Source of the DNA: Lentinula raphanica
Taxonomy: Eukaryota > Basidiomycota > Agaricomycetes > Agaricales > Omphalotaceae
NCBI GenBank assembly: GCA_027919835.1
Contig: JANVFP010000012.1
Span: 930,001-994,000, forward strand
Length of the DNA: 64,000 nt
Direction: 5' to 3'
Part shown: piece after piece, positions 45,550 to 58,300 of the stretch
Layout: each line of letters opens with the position of its first letter
How positions within the stretch are numbered: position 1 is the first letter of the stretch
Notes under the pieces: model-generated
What the model was told of the DNA's origin: nothing
The model's input: only the letters and a program-made list of their open reading frames with translations
Database searches by the model: none
Translations under genes and position numbers: made by a program

Positions 45550-46076
45550 TTCATATCTCCAGTTTTTCTCTACCTTTTCCATACGCTATATTGTCCTGTC
45601 AATCACATCATGCTCTAACGAAAATTGTTGTAATATTGACAATATACGACTTATCCATATCGATGCGTAGCCTAGTCATCCGAGAGTTCACCAAGATTCT
45701 TTCCGTCGTATTCGACGCTCAGAGATAAGTATAGGGTGTGTACAGAGAGATGATATGCAAAATAACCGGGTCCGAGACATTGATCTGGCCGTAGCGGCAG
45801 CAAATTGTATCCCTCTTTTTCTCCCTGCAACTTGTCGTTCATCCTCGATCACCGTAGCTTCAAGTTCGCAGTCGTGAAACAGAACGAGGTCTTCATATCC
45901 GATAGAGATGTTTTGGCGCATTCACGTAACCTTGGCGCAAGCTTTCCGCCCGCACCTTTACTCCGATCTTGTATAGCGAACGGTCTGGACCGTCTGGGCT
46001 CGAATTTTTGGCAATTTTTTTTTTCCATGGGACTCTTATAAAGTATGTTCAAGCAGTAAGGTCCGCTAAACTCCCC
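45550..46076. other. Intergenic between RPP1 and the F-box gene
   Basis: 3' flank of RPP1 and 5' flank of the F-box gene. No gene recognised. A T-rich stretch (about 46008-46025) lies 50-70 bases before the start. Confidence 0.4.
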
Positions 46077-47507
46077 ATGTCCAGCCTTCCCCCTGAACTG
46101 CTAGCAGAAATCTTTCAATATTGCTCTGCCTACAACGCTGACGCCCCAGTCATCCTTGGTTCAGTCAGTCGACAATTCCGCAAAGTCGCTCATAGCCACC
46201 CTTCTGTCTGGCACAAGCTACGACTCCGGTTAGGTTTTGGTACGGAATTCGCACAGATTCAGAAGGCTGGTCTGTGGTTCAAAAATCGCGGCGCGTGCCC
46301 ACTCAATGTTTTCATCAACATCACCAATACATGTGTCCCCAGATCGGATATTCCTGAAGAGGAATGGTTCGTCCACAACTATCCGTTCTTAATCCCATTC
46401 TTTCGAAAGAACATACATCGCATTCATGCTTTAACTCTCCAGTCGGACACAGAGTTGAAGGCACATCACTTCCTCGATGCTATCACTGCTTTGAGCCCCG
46501 TATACTCCTCGGAGTCAGCTCTCCAGCTTCACAGTCTACACATCCAGATAACAACCGACATTCCACCTACGCCATCCGGTTGGTCGCCTGTCTTCGAATC
46601 ATTCTCCCTTTTCCCTCAGCTTGACTCACTCAAGCTCATAAACCATATCTTACCCGGATTGACCCCTCCAAACATCCTTCATCTCCAGAACCTCTCGATT
46701 GTCCGACCCCTTACTGCGCCTCCGTTACCCACTCTCAAAATTATGCGGATGATTAGTTCCGCTCCGTCGTTGATCCATCTGGACATTGACTCACGGATCT
46801 CCATCGCGCCGTTGCCAGATCGAAATTCATCAGAGACAAACTCGGTACCTCCGTTGAAGTCATTATCGCTGCGCGTTAACAACCTTCCGGAGACACTGAA
46901 ACTCCTTGCCTCACCGTCGTTAGAGAAACTGCGTTTGACGGATCTCGATGGTAGGCGTGCTCGTGCTGGCGAGCAGCTGGGTAGTGTGATAGAGAACTTG
47001 ATGAGGAAGCTGAGAACGAGTGATCAGGACGTAGCTGGTTTTGCTCGGCTCAAGAGTTTGGAGATTTCCGGGATACATCGAGTTGAATCGACCAGCGCTC
47101 ATTGGGACTGGTGTATTCGCCATCTGCCTCGACTCGAATCTCTCAGCCTCAATAATTTTGGCTACACGAATTTCGTCGATATCCTGACCGAATCACCAGG
47201 ACCTTTGGATGATGCCCAAACGGGCTTTTATTGCCCTCTCCTTTCCTATATCTACCTCTCGGGCGTTGACGCTCTGCTGCCGCTGCACCATCTCAAAGAA
47301 AAACGACCAAATGTCAAAGTTGAATGGGATAATGGGGTTCAGGTTGGGCATCGCTCACTGCCAGCTACTGATTATCCTCGTACGACGTTCTCGTATACAG
47401 CTGGAGGATATGGGTTTGCTTCCTTGTTTGACTACGATAGGAGGCATCTCGAGCAGACTTGGATGAAGAAGGGGCCCTTTTTGAACGATTGCGATTCTTC
47501 TTGGTAG
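46077..47507 (+). CDS. F-box protein
   Basis: Intronless frame of 476 codons. The start MSSLPPELLAEIFQYCSAYN followed by VILGSVSRQFRKVAHSHPSVW is a classic N-terminal F-box, which binds Skp1 in SCF ubiquitin ligases. The rest has irregular leucine-rich repeats (HALTLQSDTELKAHHFLDAI, LKSLSLRVNNLPETLKLLAS, LESLSLNNFGYTNFVDILTE) as in the large F-box/LRR family of Agaricomycetes. The frame extends upstream, but 46077 is the first ATG that begins the F-box. The substrate cannot be inferred. Confidence 0.82.
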   Translation: MSSLPPELLAEIFQYCSAYNADAPVILGSVSRQFRKVAHSHPSVWHKLRLRLGFGTEFAQIQKAGLWFKNRGACPLNVFINITNTCVPRSDIPEEEWFVHNYPFLIPFFRKNIHRIHALTLQSDTELKAHHFLDAITALSPVYSSESALQLHSLHIQITTDIPPTPSGWSPVFESFSLFPQLDSLKLINHILPGLTPPNILHLQNLSIVRPLTAPPLPTLKIMRMISSAPSLIHLDIDSRISIAPLPDRNSSETNSVPPLKSLSLRVNNLPETLKLLASPSLEKLRLTDLDGRRARAGEQLGSVIENLMRKLRTSDQDVAGFARLKSLEISGIHRVESTSAHWDWCIRHLPRLESLSLNNFGYTNFVDILTESPGPLDDAQTGFYCPLLSYIYLSGVDALLPLHHLKEKRPNVKVEWDNGVQVGHRSLPATDYPRTTFSYTAGGYGFASLFDYDRRHLEQTWMKKGPFLNDCDSSW

Positions 47508-47751
47508 ACGTTTGGTATCACATCTTCTTCTATGTTTAATCACCACCTAATAGCAGTAGATCATAGTACTATTAGCCCTAATTCTGTGTATGTACCTACA
47601 GTATGTACATTGTACACCGAACTTGATTCCGCGGAAATAAGGCACTGTGCGACTCCTACGTCATAGTTGAGCTTACCATGTAGACTTTTGCTGCTGTTCG
47701 CCTTCTCACAACCACCACGTCCACCAAATTTTGAGTCTTGACTTTATTACG

Positions 47752-48260
47752 ATGATCCCTCGCATCTCACTCTCCTCTCGCTCTCGTTTCTCAGCTACCG
47801 CTTTGCTACACTCCTCTGCTCGTCGAGCCGCCGCCAATCCTTCGCATACAAGAGAATCCTACAACAAGGATGAGGATGCATCTCCACCGCCTGATTCAAA
47901 AATCCACCGTGTTGATCCCAACTCAGATGCTCAAAAACCCTATGAGGTTCGATAAACCTTCTCTGTGGCTCTGATCGAGTTGCTGACCTACTTACTAGGC
48001 CCCTTCAGGCCCATACAGCCGTGTACTTCCTTCCGTCTTGCTCTCATTGCCACTGTTTATCACTTAACCTGTTCTTCTTCTCAAAGGTTGGAGCAGAGTC
48101 TGCCGAATATACGAACACGAACAATAAGTATAACGGAGATCATGATACTCGGTATGGTGGAAAAAAACAATACTTGGAAGAAAAGGGCCCCGAGATAAGC
48201 AAGCCTGAGGAAGGACCAGCAGGAAAGTCTTCGAAAGGAAGGAAACCAGAAGGACGATGA
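47752..48260 (+). CDS. Small mitochondrial protein, conserved, unknown function
   Basis: Three exons joined in phase 0: MIPRISLSSRSRFSATALLH (a Ser/Arg-rich mitochondrial presequence) to DSKIHRVDPNSDAQKPYE; a 27-nt exon encoding APSGPYSR with the flanking base; and VGAESAEYTNTNNKYNGDHD to RYGGKKQYLEEKGPEISKPE and GRKPEGR. The C-terminal pattern YGGK-Y--EKGPE-SKPEEGP occurs in short hypothetical proteins across fungi. It is hydrophilic with no membrane segment. The function is unknown. Splice sites are inferred from frame continuity. Confidence 0.68.
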
Positions 48261-48769
48261 ATGGAATGGAATGGTACCGGTTATTCAGGTCAATACTTCC
48301 TCCTCATCCTAGACTACAACTGACATACATGCATTTCACAGTTCACTCAAATGACACAAAGAAATAGTCTGCATCTGTATTTGTATTCTGTGACAATACC
48401 AGTTTAACAAGATTACTCTGGAATCACTGGGAACTTGCTTGTAATTTATGCATACAACCAACTTCAAGCTCGAGAGACTGAAATATCCCAACTCTTCATC
48501 GGTGCTCGAGTTGCTACTTTCTGGCCTTCGGTTGATCCCACTTTGATCCATTCATGCCTGTAGTTTGAGTATACTTTGAGTCTACTGTCTGGAGGTATCT
48601 TGTGAAGCGCAAGTCGGAATCAAACGCGCATCTTCGAAGTTGACGGTCGTGAGGGGAGTCGGAGTTGGACAGGCGCTTATCCTGGGCGCTCTAAGCCATC
48701 ATTTCACAGTGGCCTTCACATCGTTAGCCTAAGTCAGATCGTATCCTATACGTGCGTCAGTGGACGACT
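48261..48769. other. Intergenic upstream of SLY1
   Basis: No supported gene. A minus-strand frame at 48336-48551 has no recognisable feature. Confidence 0.4.
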
Positions 48770-51206
48770 ATGTCGACGCTCAAACAAGTACCTTACCTCA
48801 CTACCGAAAACTTGATATCTACTGACGTTCTCTAGGCAATAGCTCCGTCGACACTCCAGCAAGCTCAAACCGCAGCTTTGCTCTCTCTCCTGAACCTCAA
48901 CTCCGAACCAATAACTTCATCAAGCTCTCAGTCATCGAAAGGCGCAAAAGCTCCAATTATTGCAGGCCCACCTGTTTTTAAGATCCTTGTCCTAGATCAA
49001 CAGACAAAGGATGTCCTCGCGACTGTACTACGTGTCCAAGATCTACGAGATGTCGGTGTAACTCTACACGTGTAGGTCCAGTCAACTATTGTCTTGTAGC
49101 TATTTTATACTCATATGATCCTCTAGCCAACTACACTCTACGCGGCCACCACTGCCTGACGTCCCGGCTGTCTACTTTGTTTCTCCAACAGCTGCCAATA
49201 TCCGACGTATAGCAGAAGATCTTGACAAGTCTTTGTACGAGTCTTTTCACCTCAACTTTGTCGAACCTCTTCCACGGGCTTTGTTAGAGGAGCTTGCGGC
49301 CTCTGTGGCGCGTGATGGTACGAGCGAACTGGTCAAAGAGGTATGTTCTGACTGGTTGGATAATTAACACAACTCACAATGTTCTCTCCAGCTCATAGAT
49401 CAATATCTCTCTTTCATTGCACCATCACCATCACTCTTTTCCCTTCTGCCTCCATTAGTACCATCGTCACCTGCCGCCCCTGCTGCCTCAGGAAGTTCTG
49501 ACGTTCCTCCATCAACCTACACCATACTCAATTCCCCCTCTTCCACCGAACAACAAATCGAAGCAGAGATAGAACGAGTGGCTAATGGTCTTTTCAGCGT
49601 GGTTGCGACCCTTGGTGTGTATTCTCCTACATGACTAGGTCTAAACGCTTCTGATCCATATTCAATTAGGACACGTCCCATTTATCCGTGCTCCTCGAGG
49701 AAATGCAGCTGAAATGGTAGCCAAAAAACTGGATACCAAAATCCGAGACGCCCTTATTACCGCCTCCAGATCACATTCTTCCTCTCTTTTCGCTCAAGAT
49801 GCAACAGGCTTGTCTAATTTACAACGACCTTGTGAGCGCCTTGACGATTTGGTTGTTCGTATCATCTTCTGAACCATTGATGTTCTAGTGCTGCTCATAT
49901 TAGATCGAAACGTTGACTTGGTGTCAACCATCTCTCATGGTTGGACTTACCAAGCGCTGGTGTCTGACTGCCTCGAGATCAAACTCAACCGTGTAGTGGT
50001 GACAGAGCCCCAAAAACGTTCATATGATCTCGATGCCAAAGACTTCTTCTGGGCTCGGAACGCGGCAAATCCTTTCCCTTCGGTCGCAGACGACATCGAT
50101 ACGGAGCTCACCAAGTATAAGCAAGATGCCGCAGAGATCACGCGAAGTACAGGAGTCAGCGACGTTAACGACATCGCACAACTTGATCTTTCGACCAATG
50201 CTGCCCATCTCAAGACTGCTATTACACAGCTACCTGAATTGACCGCGAGGAAGGCAACTTTGGACACCCATATGAATATTGCTACTGCGTTGCTAGAACA
50301 AATCAAGAAGCGAGGTTTGGATGAGCTCTTTAGTACTGAGGAAGCTATTGGAAAGCAGGTATGCAGCTCTTCTTTCCATAAGCCCTCGACACAATATCAA
50401 TCTATAATCCCAGACCACTCAATCAATACTGGAAATTTTACGAAGCTCTCGTCCGGATGGCAGCTTCACTCCTTTAGACAAACTCCGGCTTGTCCTGGTA
50501 TTCTACCTGTCCTCCCCCGATCTTAGCAAGGACGATGTGGCCGAGTTGGAGAAAGAACTGAAATCAGCTGGGGCCGATGTTGCTGCATTTGACTATGTTC
50601 GGAGGACAAGGGAGATATCCAAGATGACCGTGTCCAGTACTCTGGGTGGGACTTCTACTCCCGTGGGTGGCACGGGTGGACAAGGAGGCCAATTGTTTAC
50701 TGGGTTTAGTGTTTTTGGAAACAAGGTGAATTTCCTGAGAGTCAAACTTGATGTTCACGCTGGCCTCTAACGATGAAACCTAGTTTACTGACCGGCTCAA
50801 AGAAGGTGGTCTAGAAAACATCATATCAGGTGTCAAGAACTTCCTCCCTGCCAATAAACTGCTCCCCGTCACGAAACTCACAGAAGCCCTCATGGACTCG
50901 TCCTCAGCTTCTAACCAATCCCTCCAAGAAACTGACGACTACGTATTTCTGGATCCTAGATCACCCAAGCATGTCAATGCTGGCGTCGGTGGATCCGGAA
51001 GCAGTGGGGTGAGCAAAGGCCGTCGGATGGCGTTCGCGGAGAGTGTCGTCTTTGTCGTAGGTGGTGCCGGGTATGTCGAGTATGGGAATTTGGAGGAATG
51101 GGCGTCGAAGACTGGTAAAAAGGTGACTTATGGCGGTACGGAGATTGTGGACCCGGGAGGGTTCGTTTCAATTCTGCATGGTTTAGGAAAGGATAGTAGT
51201 TCCTGA
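48770..51206 (+). CDS. SLY1: Sec1/Munc18-family protein Sly1
   Basis: Sly1 regulates SNARE assembly in ER-Golgi transport by binding Sed5/syntaxin-5. The start is MSTLKQ, then an intron, then [20 protein letters not shown]. Domain 1 has [20 protein letters not shown] and [20 protein letters not shown]. Later segments are [40 protein letters not shown] (the most conserved SM-family stretch), [60 protein letters not shown] and the end [20 protein letters not shown]. About seven exons. The first is only 18 coding bases. Confidence 0.92.
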
Positions 51207-51816
51207 ATGTACAAAGGTTTGTTTTTGGACGGTTTGAATATTCACAAGTGGATCTTCTCGGTCATGATTCACCCCGTTGCTCCCCGACTGATTTTCGCCT
51301 AACATGAATATTTGCATAGTGCTCTCTCCTATACATATTCTTGCATCTAATCCCTTGCGCTGCGGGACTATAGACCCTTCCGAGACGTTCACGGTTCTAC
51401 GTCATGTAGCGCACTAATTCGCCAGTCTTCGCCAGGTCTTCGCGTTGGATGACAATGATGTCGAAAACAGACTGTATAGTTTGTCGTGCCCGCTCACAAA
51501 TCGTACAGAAGAGAGTGACTTGGATGCATAAACCCATACTAAAAAAGGAAAGAAAGCTCTCGCCAACCGGACGATGGATGACAAAGGCAAGACCGAATCG
51601 TAGTGAGTCATCCCCGCTTAACAACTACCCTGTATATGCTGCAATTCTGGTGCGTCCCCTCCTAAACAATGACACCGACTTCCTGATATACTGTGACAGT
51701 CGCAGAAATGACCATGACTCCAATTGGCAAAGACGGCTTTGTCTGAATCCTATAAAGGTAGTATTAGACACCATGTCTGGGGTAGTACTATCTCCTCATC
51801 GTCGAATATCTTCGTT
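51207..51816. other. Intergenic; possible small minus-strand gene
   Basis: On the minus strand 51624-51397 reads through 75 codons (GLCIQVTLFCTICERARQTI, LAKTGELVRYMT). It could be a small protein or exon, but no family was recognised and no splice partner was found, so it is not called as a gene. Confidence 0.25.
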
Positions 51817-53796
51817 ATGAGTTCTCATCGGTCAACTGGCTCGACCTCCCTGAGGAAAGGACAAGCCTGTATCTATTGCAGGAGAAGGAAAATGGTCTTT
51901 GATTTCTTTCTACCGTACATGTTATCATACTCACAGATTGTTTGATAGAAATGTGATGGTGCACGACCTATCTGTGGTCCATGTCGCAGAGGACAGAGAC
52001 CAGAAGATTGCGAATATACGGACCGTCACGGTCAATCACGAATGGAGGCTCTAGAGGAGAGCATAGCTCGACTTAGTGCACGTATCCACGAGTTGGAAAA
52101 TCCCGTTGCTCCATCGGAAGAACCAGTTGTTCTACGTCAGCCTTATGGCGAGAACTTTACAGCCACATCGAGTAGTAGACTGCGCTCTACAGTTCTGGCA
52201 GGTAAGTACATAGGCAATCTTTGAACATCGATACAACAGAAATTGAACCTTTGTTAGACCCTTCTCCCGGTGCGATGAACGCGGCTGGGGCCTTAGCGCC
52301 CTTGGTAGAGCCTCCGAGGGATGTTATTCTAACATTGTATGCACCTAGGAACCGTTGACGGTCTCAGCTTCCCGAACCATCTATACTGATTGTACTCGCA
52401 GCTTGAACAACTTCTTCGAACATGCTCTCTGTCTTGGATTTTTCCTGTCTGCACATGATTTCCAAGTTTCTGCTCTCCTTCCTTATCCTCTTGGAGATCA
52501 TAGACGCCCTCTCAGTTCTCTCCTTGCTGTTGTGTACTTCTTCGGATGTTTTCTCTCAGAGGATCCAGCTTGGCAAGCGCGGTCGTCAGACTACCTCGCA
52601 AAAGCTCTCGAAAGTAGTAATACATCCAGTCTCGCCAGTCAACATCCGCAGAAAGTGTTACATACGATCCAAGCTGAAGTCCTGCTCGCCAACTATCTGT
52701 TCTCTGCTGGTCGGCTCCTCGAAGGCAGATATCACATCTCCACGGCCATGTCCCTTTGCGTCGGAAGTGGTCTGAGCACAATTCGTTCTCCAGCCCTCCT
52801 ACTGGAGGATGGAAGCAGTAACGGCTTGTTCAGGAAGGCAAACAGTCCCCTGGAAGTCGGAGAACGTATCATGGCTTGGTGGGTAACGCTATCTTTGGAT
52901 CAAGGCTGGGCTGCCGCTTTCGAAGTCAACTCTTACAACGATCCCATCATCGCCGAAACGGAAACGCCATGGCCACTTCCTGTCGAAGAGTATATAAGAG
53001 TATGTGCCTCCGATATCTATTAGCTTAGACCTTGTAAGAAACTCAGCACTTGCTCGATCACAGGGACGACTGATATCTGACTCCCCTCGGGCTGCTCTTA
53101 CCGTGCAAGGGTTTCTGGATGGGAATGACGGCGAACACTCCTTCACAGCATCACCGTTGGAGCTAGCAGCAAAAGCGGCACTGTTGTGGAAACAGTCCCA
53201 CTTGCTGAAGGAAGCTTCACAAGGTCAAATCATGTCTTCAGTCACTTGTCATTTGGGCTAACGAACTGACGACCTGCATGGTAGTGATGGATATCGCACC
53301 TCTTTCAGCAGCTACCCGTGCTCGAACAGATGAACTATTACTTGTTTTGAATGCTCGACGAGGGGATGGGGACACCATATATGCACCGGGCTTTTCGTTG
53401 CTGCTGGCCCGTGGCATTGCGCATGCTGCGCTCATAAGCCTAATCTGTCTGAGATCAAGCAACTCAGAGGGTCTGGAGAAGGTAGTCAATAGTTCACTTT
53501 CAATTTTGGGAATAATTGAGAAGCTCGACCCTCGAGCAATACATATTAATCCCCTGTTCACGGTAAGAGTCAACAAGTCTTGCTGCCTCTGCCCTGTACG
53601 AAGCTTGACCGTTCCCGATGCAGATGTTATGGACGCTTGCCAGTAGATCTCTGATCGACATATTGCAGAGAGTCCCTGCCATCCAAGGCGACCAGAGAAA
53701 CACACTTGTCATAGCTATACGAGATGGATTATTGGCCATGGACCGATTTGGGTCAAAGTCTGATTTAACCAGTTCAGTATTCATCCCCTTCATCTA
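51817..53796 (+). CDS. Zn(II)2Cys6 fungal transcription factor
   Basis: A nuclear DNA-binding regulator. The binuclear zinc cluster is split by an intron at 51894-51949: ACIYCRRRKM then KCDGARPICGPCRRGQ and CEYTDRHGQ, giving all six cysteines. A short coiled-coil (MEALEESIARLSARIHELEN) follows for dimerisation. The middle homology region has LNNFFEHALCLGFFLSAHDF, ALLPYPLGDHRRPLSSLLAV, GRLLEGRYHISTAMSLCVGS and ERIMAWWVTLSLDQGWAAAF. The end is LAMDRFGSKSDLTSSVFIPF. About seven exons. The first coding exon holds the first half of the zinc cluster, a common arrangement. Targets are unknown. Confidence 0.85.
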
Positions 53797-54010
53797 GAGC
53801 TTGGTTTGCCAATGACTGAGGCTTTTCTCCAGAACACCAAGTCCACAAGATACATGAAGTACTCCAAAATCTTTAGAAAAACAAACTCGGTCCAGTCACA
53901 TATTGCTAGACAGTACAACATAATTGACAAGCCTGCGTTTAATAATCCTCGAGCTTCATCGTACAAATAATAGTAGTAGCGTTGGATGTGTATGACAAGC
54001 TCCTAGTACA

Positions 54011-54478
54011 TCAATCTGATTTCTTTGTTGCAGGGTCGAGACCTATTCCACACAGAAATGATATTCTCATTGAGGCCCCAGCATAGACAAAGCCTACGCT
54101 GCCCCACACCATGGCGTTCCACTCCCAGATTTTCCAAAAAATATCTGATCCCAGAGGGGCCATAGACAACAGATGTCCGAAATCTGCGATAAGCAGACAG
54201 AACAGCATCCTCCTCCACGTCTTGATCGATGTCGTGGAAGACAGAACAAGATGCTCATTCAACGCGAAGAGAAAATACAGGTTGGCAAGCTGCAGTAAAA
54301 CCATGTTCGTTTGGGTTGTCATGATTGGAAGGATAGGGTTCCCGGCTGTACCAGAAAGACAGAGATCATTTAGATATTGCTGAGGTTTGAAGGCAGCATA
54401 GTAAGCTCCTGCAAGTGCTGATATAGGCTCGATGTACAGGAAGAAGAAAGTGTAAGGAAAGAAAGGAAACGCCGACAT
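54011..54478 (-). CDS. DUF7704-type four-helix membrane protein
   Basis: Single exon, 155 residues. MSAFPFFPYTFFFLYIEPIS followed by ALAGAYYAAFKPQQYLND matches the start of a fungal family now termed DUF7704. Four hydrophobic segments follow (around FLYIEPISALAGAYY, MVLLQLANLYFLFALNE, MLFCLLIADFGHLLSM and NAMVWGSVGFVYAGASM). The function is unknown. Complete from start to stop. Confidence 0.75.
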   Translation of the reverse strand: MSAFPFFPYTFFFLYIEPISALAGAYYAAFKPQQYLNDLCLSGTAGNPILPIMTTQTNMVLLQLANLYFLFALNEHLVLSSTTSIKTWRRMLFCLLIADFGHLLSMAPLGSDIFWKIWEWNAMVWGSVGFVYAGASMRISFLCGIGLDPATKKSD

Positions 54479-55317
54479 CGTGGTCTGGTTTCAAAAGGTT
54501 GATGTTTCCCACACTTACCTTGCCCTTGCCATTTGCCAGCCATCTGCTGAGTTTCTGACCTCTGTTCCTCAACCTCAGCAATGTCGATTTTCTCATTAAT
54601 TGGTTAACAATGGTCTCATGAATCATGATCATACTCCAGTACCTTAATGCCCAGCTTTTCCGGAGCCTTTCAAAAGCTTTCAAAGCTCTGGAAAATGAAC
54701 ATCCTCAGACTGACTGCGGCCTCCGGAAATTGTAGTATCGGTATCGTTTGGACACCCTGAAGCAACGCTGATGACAGTCGTCTCAGAGACACTATCAGCC
54801 TACGCAAAGCTGTTTCGTGAAGAGAATGTTCATCAACGATCTAAGCCCTCCTACGGCATGCCCTTTGTCACAGTACTTCTCCTCGGTACTCACCCTCTCC
54901 TAACCGTCCAACCATTGGCGGGCTTCATGCATCGGTGTGCATGCTGGCTGCCCGGAAGGCCAATCATAGTAAGCATGGTGTCCAGCAGCTCTTGATGTTC
55001 TTGTATTCAAGGCACGGTTACCACCTAAAATTTGGATGACGACGCATGAGATTGTAATAATTATATGTGATAAAACATCGTCATGTATCACTCTGTATCA
55101 CTTTCCGCTCCTCTAACCGCTACATTGTAAATCTGCGCCGCAAATCAGAACCCTCTCTCACTCAAAAGGTTTGGAAAAAGTCCTTTACGAGAAGTCATTC
55201 CGCGTGAGCGCTAAATTTTCCGATTTCCTTTTGGGGATACATAGCAAACATTTTGAACGCGCCGAAGTTCAACTTTTTGGAACAAGTTTTACCGTTCACG
55301 TTGACGAACACCTACTC
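54479..55317. other. Intergenic upstream of the channel gene
   Basis: No gene is supported. Frames at 54366-54683 (minus) and 54771-54995 (plus) show no recognisable feature. The stretch just before 55318 is in frame with the next gene but has no ATG. Confidence 0.35.
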
Positions 55318-58300
55318 ATGACCGGCTATGACCACCTAACGGCTACACGACGACGACGACAAACGGTGGCCACCCGTGAACAACAGGACTGGCTCACTAC
55401 GATTACAACCGGAGGCTCCACAATAACTACTATACCCTCAACGACTTCTTCATCTCAATCATTTTCACTATCTTCATCTAAAACAACTTCTACGAGTACT
55501 TCAAGAACAGATGAGGGTTCGAGCTCCTTCATAACTATGACCATCACCACTTCATTTCCCATCCAAACTGTTACCCAGCAGTCTTCGACTTCAACGTCCT
55601 TTTCACAATCCGTCTTTACAACAACAATTATTCCCATTTCGTCTGCTTCATCTATCATCTCCTCTGAAAGCGCCGCTATTTCCGCTTCCTCACCCTCTAC
55701 TTCTGCTTCCGCCGCAGCAAGCTCCTCGACACCTGTGGGCCAGTTATCCAGCAACAGCCCGATCTGTGTTGGAGATGGAGTCGACTCGTCCTCAGATGGA
55801 GTTCTTGCTGCTTTAATTCTTCCTTCTGCGATTGGACTGATCATCTGGGTGAGCTATAGCGTGTGTTACTCGTGTCTTGTGCGCGTACTCAACCTCTAGT
55901 AGCTGCTGTTTGCCATTTTACGACCCCGTTATCGACAGGTGTATGCTCTACGTGAATGGTTTGTCCAACAAGAGTGCGTTCAGTATCCTGTATATCTCTG
56001 TTGTGTCTCATTCATGAATCCTTAGTCTTCGCCCCAAACCTCTAGGAAATGGGTTTTTTGCTTTTTTGTTCCCACATGTTCCCCTTGTACCTTCCATGCC
56101 TTCGGATGTATCGGAAGCTGGCCAGTCTGCTTCCGGAGATGCAGAACTATTTCCTTCCGATGAACAACTTGCTCAACGCGCTATCTGGATTAGCTTCCTC
56201 ATTGTTTTGGCATGGTCTTTTCTTGGCCTTGTAGGAGCACTTCCATTGTATTTAGTCACCATCCCCTGTTTGGCATCTCAGCCTTCCACGGCCATCTACG
56301 GCGGTTCCTATTCTGCTCTACAGGATCTCAGCCTCGTCAGACTACTAAGGTCCTTCGACGCCACCGGTGTCTCCTCCAATGTCCTCATCACAATCCGCAA
56401 ACGAGCCACAGATGACCCACAAAACTTGCGAGCGAGACTCATCGTTCTCACCGTGCTCGTCATCGTTCTTGCTCTTTTTCCAGCCCTGTGGAAACTCATT
56501 CGAGAGTTCAACAAAGTTTCCGCTTACCGAAAGCGATGGATAGAGACGAAATGCCAAGGAATTGAGATGGCCTGGTTGAGTGCAAGAAAGGCTCCCGGAT
56601 TTGTGGGATGGGGCGAGAAACATCTGAAAGATTTCATTCTTAGAACCGGTTTGAGTTCTTCCTTGGATAGAAATGGGAGCAACTCGAGGTCGGCAACTCA
56701 GACACGTACCCTATCCAGACACGGCTCAGAGAGAGAACCTCTCGATGACTCCGAGAAAGCCGGTCTGGAAGTGGACATCCAGAGTCTTTTTTCTATTTGG
56801 TACGTCCTCCAACTGCTTGTGTGTTGCCTAAGATGAATCATCTTTGTGATCATATTTAGTGATACCCAGGCGATCGCTCATCTCATTGAAGAGAGAGACG
56901 AAATTTTGGATAATTTGGAAATCGCAGAGACGCGTTATATCAACTCCTTCCGCTTGACAACACCTGACCCTTCTCTCGCCGACTGGCAACCTCCGGCACC
57001 CAGAGACCCTCAAGACCGTACATCAGCCGACCCAGACCGTTAGGATTGAACAAATCGGTATGTTACCACCTCTTCTCTCATTTCAATAGACCATTGCTGA
57101 TACTTCTTACTATCTTAGCATAGCCGAAGTAAACGCTCAAGGAATCCAGCGTTTGCAGCTTCTTCGTTGGCTCCAACCTCCTTCGTTGCACCGTCGCAAT
57201 ACTATCGCCTGAAGGGTGTGTCGGGAGTTAGTGGGGGCCGATTTGCGGACTCCTTATATGGGAACGATCCTAGCTTCTCAGAGTCTATCCATTCTCGTAC
57301 GGCTGGGAGTCGTTTCCAAGAGCTGCCGATGAATCGTGATTCCAGTGTATATGAACGTCTACCTCTAGGCAGCGAGGTCCGAGTCGGTGAAACGGGTGTA
57401 CTGACTTCCGTCGCGGCCGGCTCGCATACATCTCTTCCTTATCCCGACCCTCGGAAGTATGGTCCCAATCATGCTTTAGAATCGTCCAAGGACGATGAAG
57501 AAGATGGTCTTCGCACGTTGGAAGAAGAGCCGGAATGGATGGAACTATCAGAGCCTACCCCTGACATCGCCAGTGTCGAAAATGGAGCCGCTCCCGCAGG
57601 TCCTTCGTCCTTCAAGAGGCCCGTCAAACCAGAAAGTGTGCCTTCTGTTCGGCGGGAGACCTTTCCTTTTCGAAATAAGGACAACAATACTGCTGATGCA
57701 GTTCCTCCGCCCCACTTGCGTTTACAACCATCTCAGCCCTATGTCCGACCTATGGAAGGTATCAATTATGAGGCTCTCGGTGATATTTACAGTTCTATCA
57801 CAGAATGGCGAAGCAAACTGAAAGCCATCAATCTTGAGATTTCTAATGCTCAAAGGGATAGTTATAACGACATTGCGGACGGTGCAAGGATCAAGGGGTG
57901 GTTGTTAGTCGGTCGAGGACTAAGGTATATTGAAGGTGTTGAACTTATCGAAGGGCGAGCGAAAGAAGATATTCGGTGGGACGTATTACAGAATGAGAGA
58001 ACGATGTTGGACTCTGGAGCAATGTGGGCATGCATCTTTATAGCAGCCGTCTTTCTCGCGACAGGATGTAAGAATTTTGGACATCTCTCTGTGAACATCG
58101 ATAACACTTCTCCGTTTAGTGACTGCCGCGGTTGGGTTATCATTGGCCACAGCTCCTGATGTCGCCCATTTTCTACCGTTCTTGGCTCCACTCCTGAATG
58201 ACAACGAGCTGGGTTCTGGAATCGCTACATTGTTCATACCTGCGCTTGTCATTTCTCTATTCATTATAACTTCTCTTGCCTTTATCAGATGTGAGTCTCG

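Noticed and set aside
51397..51624. 75-codon minus-strand frame
   Set aside because: Pleasing composition but no recognised family, no start context and no splice partner; not called as a gene.
55455..55844. 129-codon acidic frame antisense to the channel gene N-terminus
   Set aside because: Complement of a Ser/Thr-rich stretch; produces a biased Glu/Val composition typical of shadow frames.
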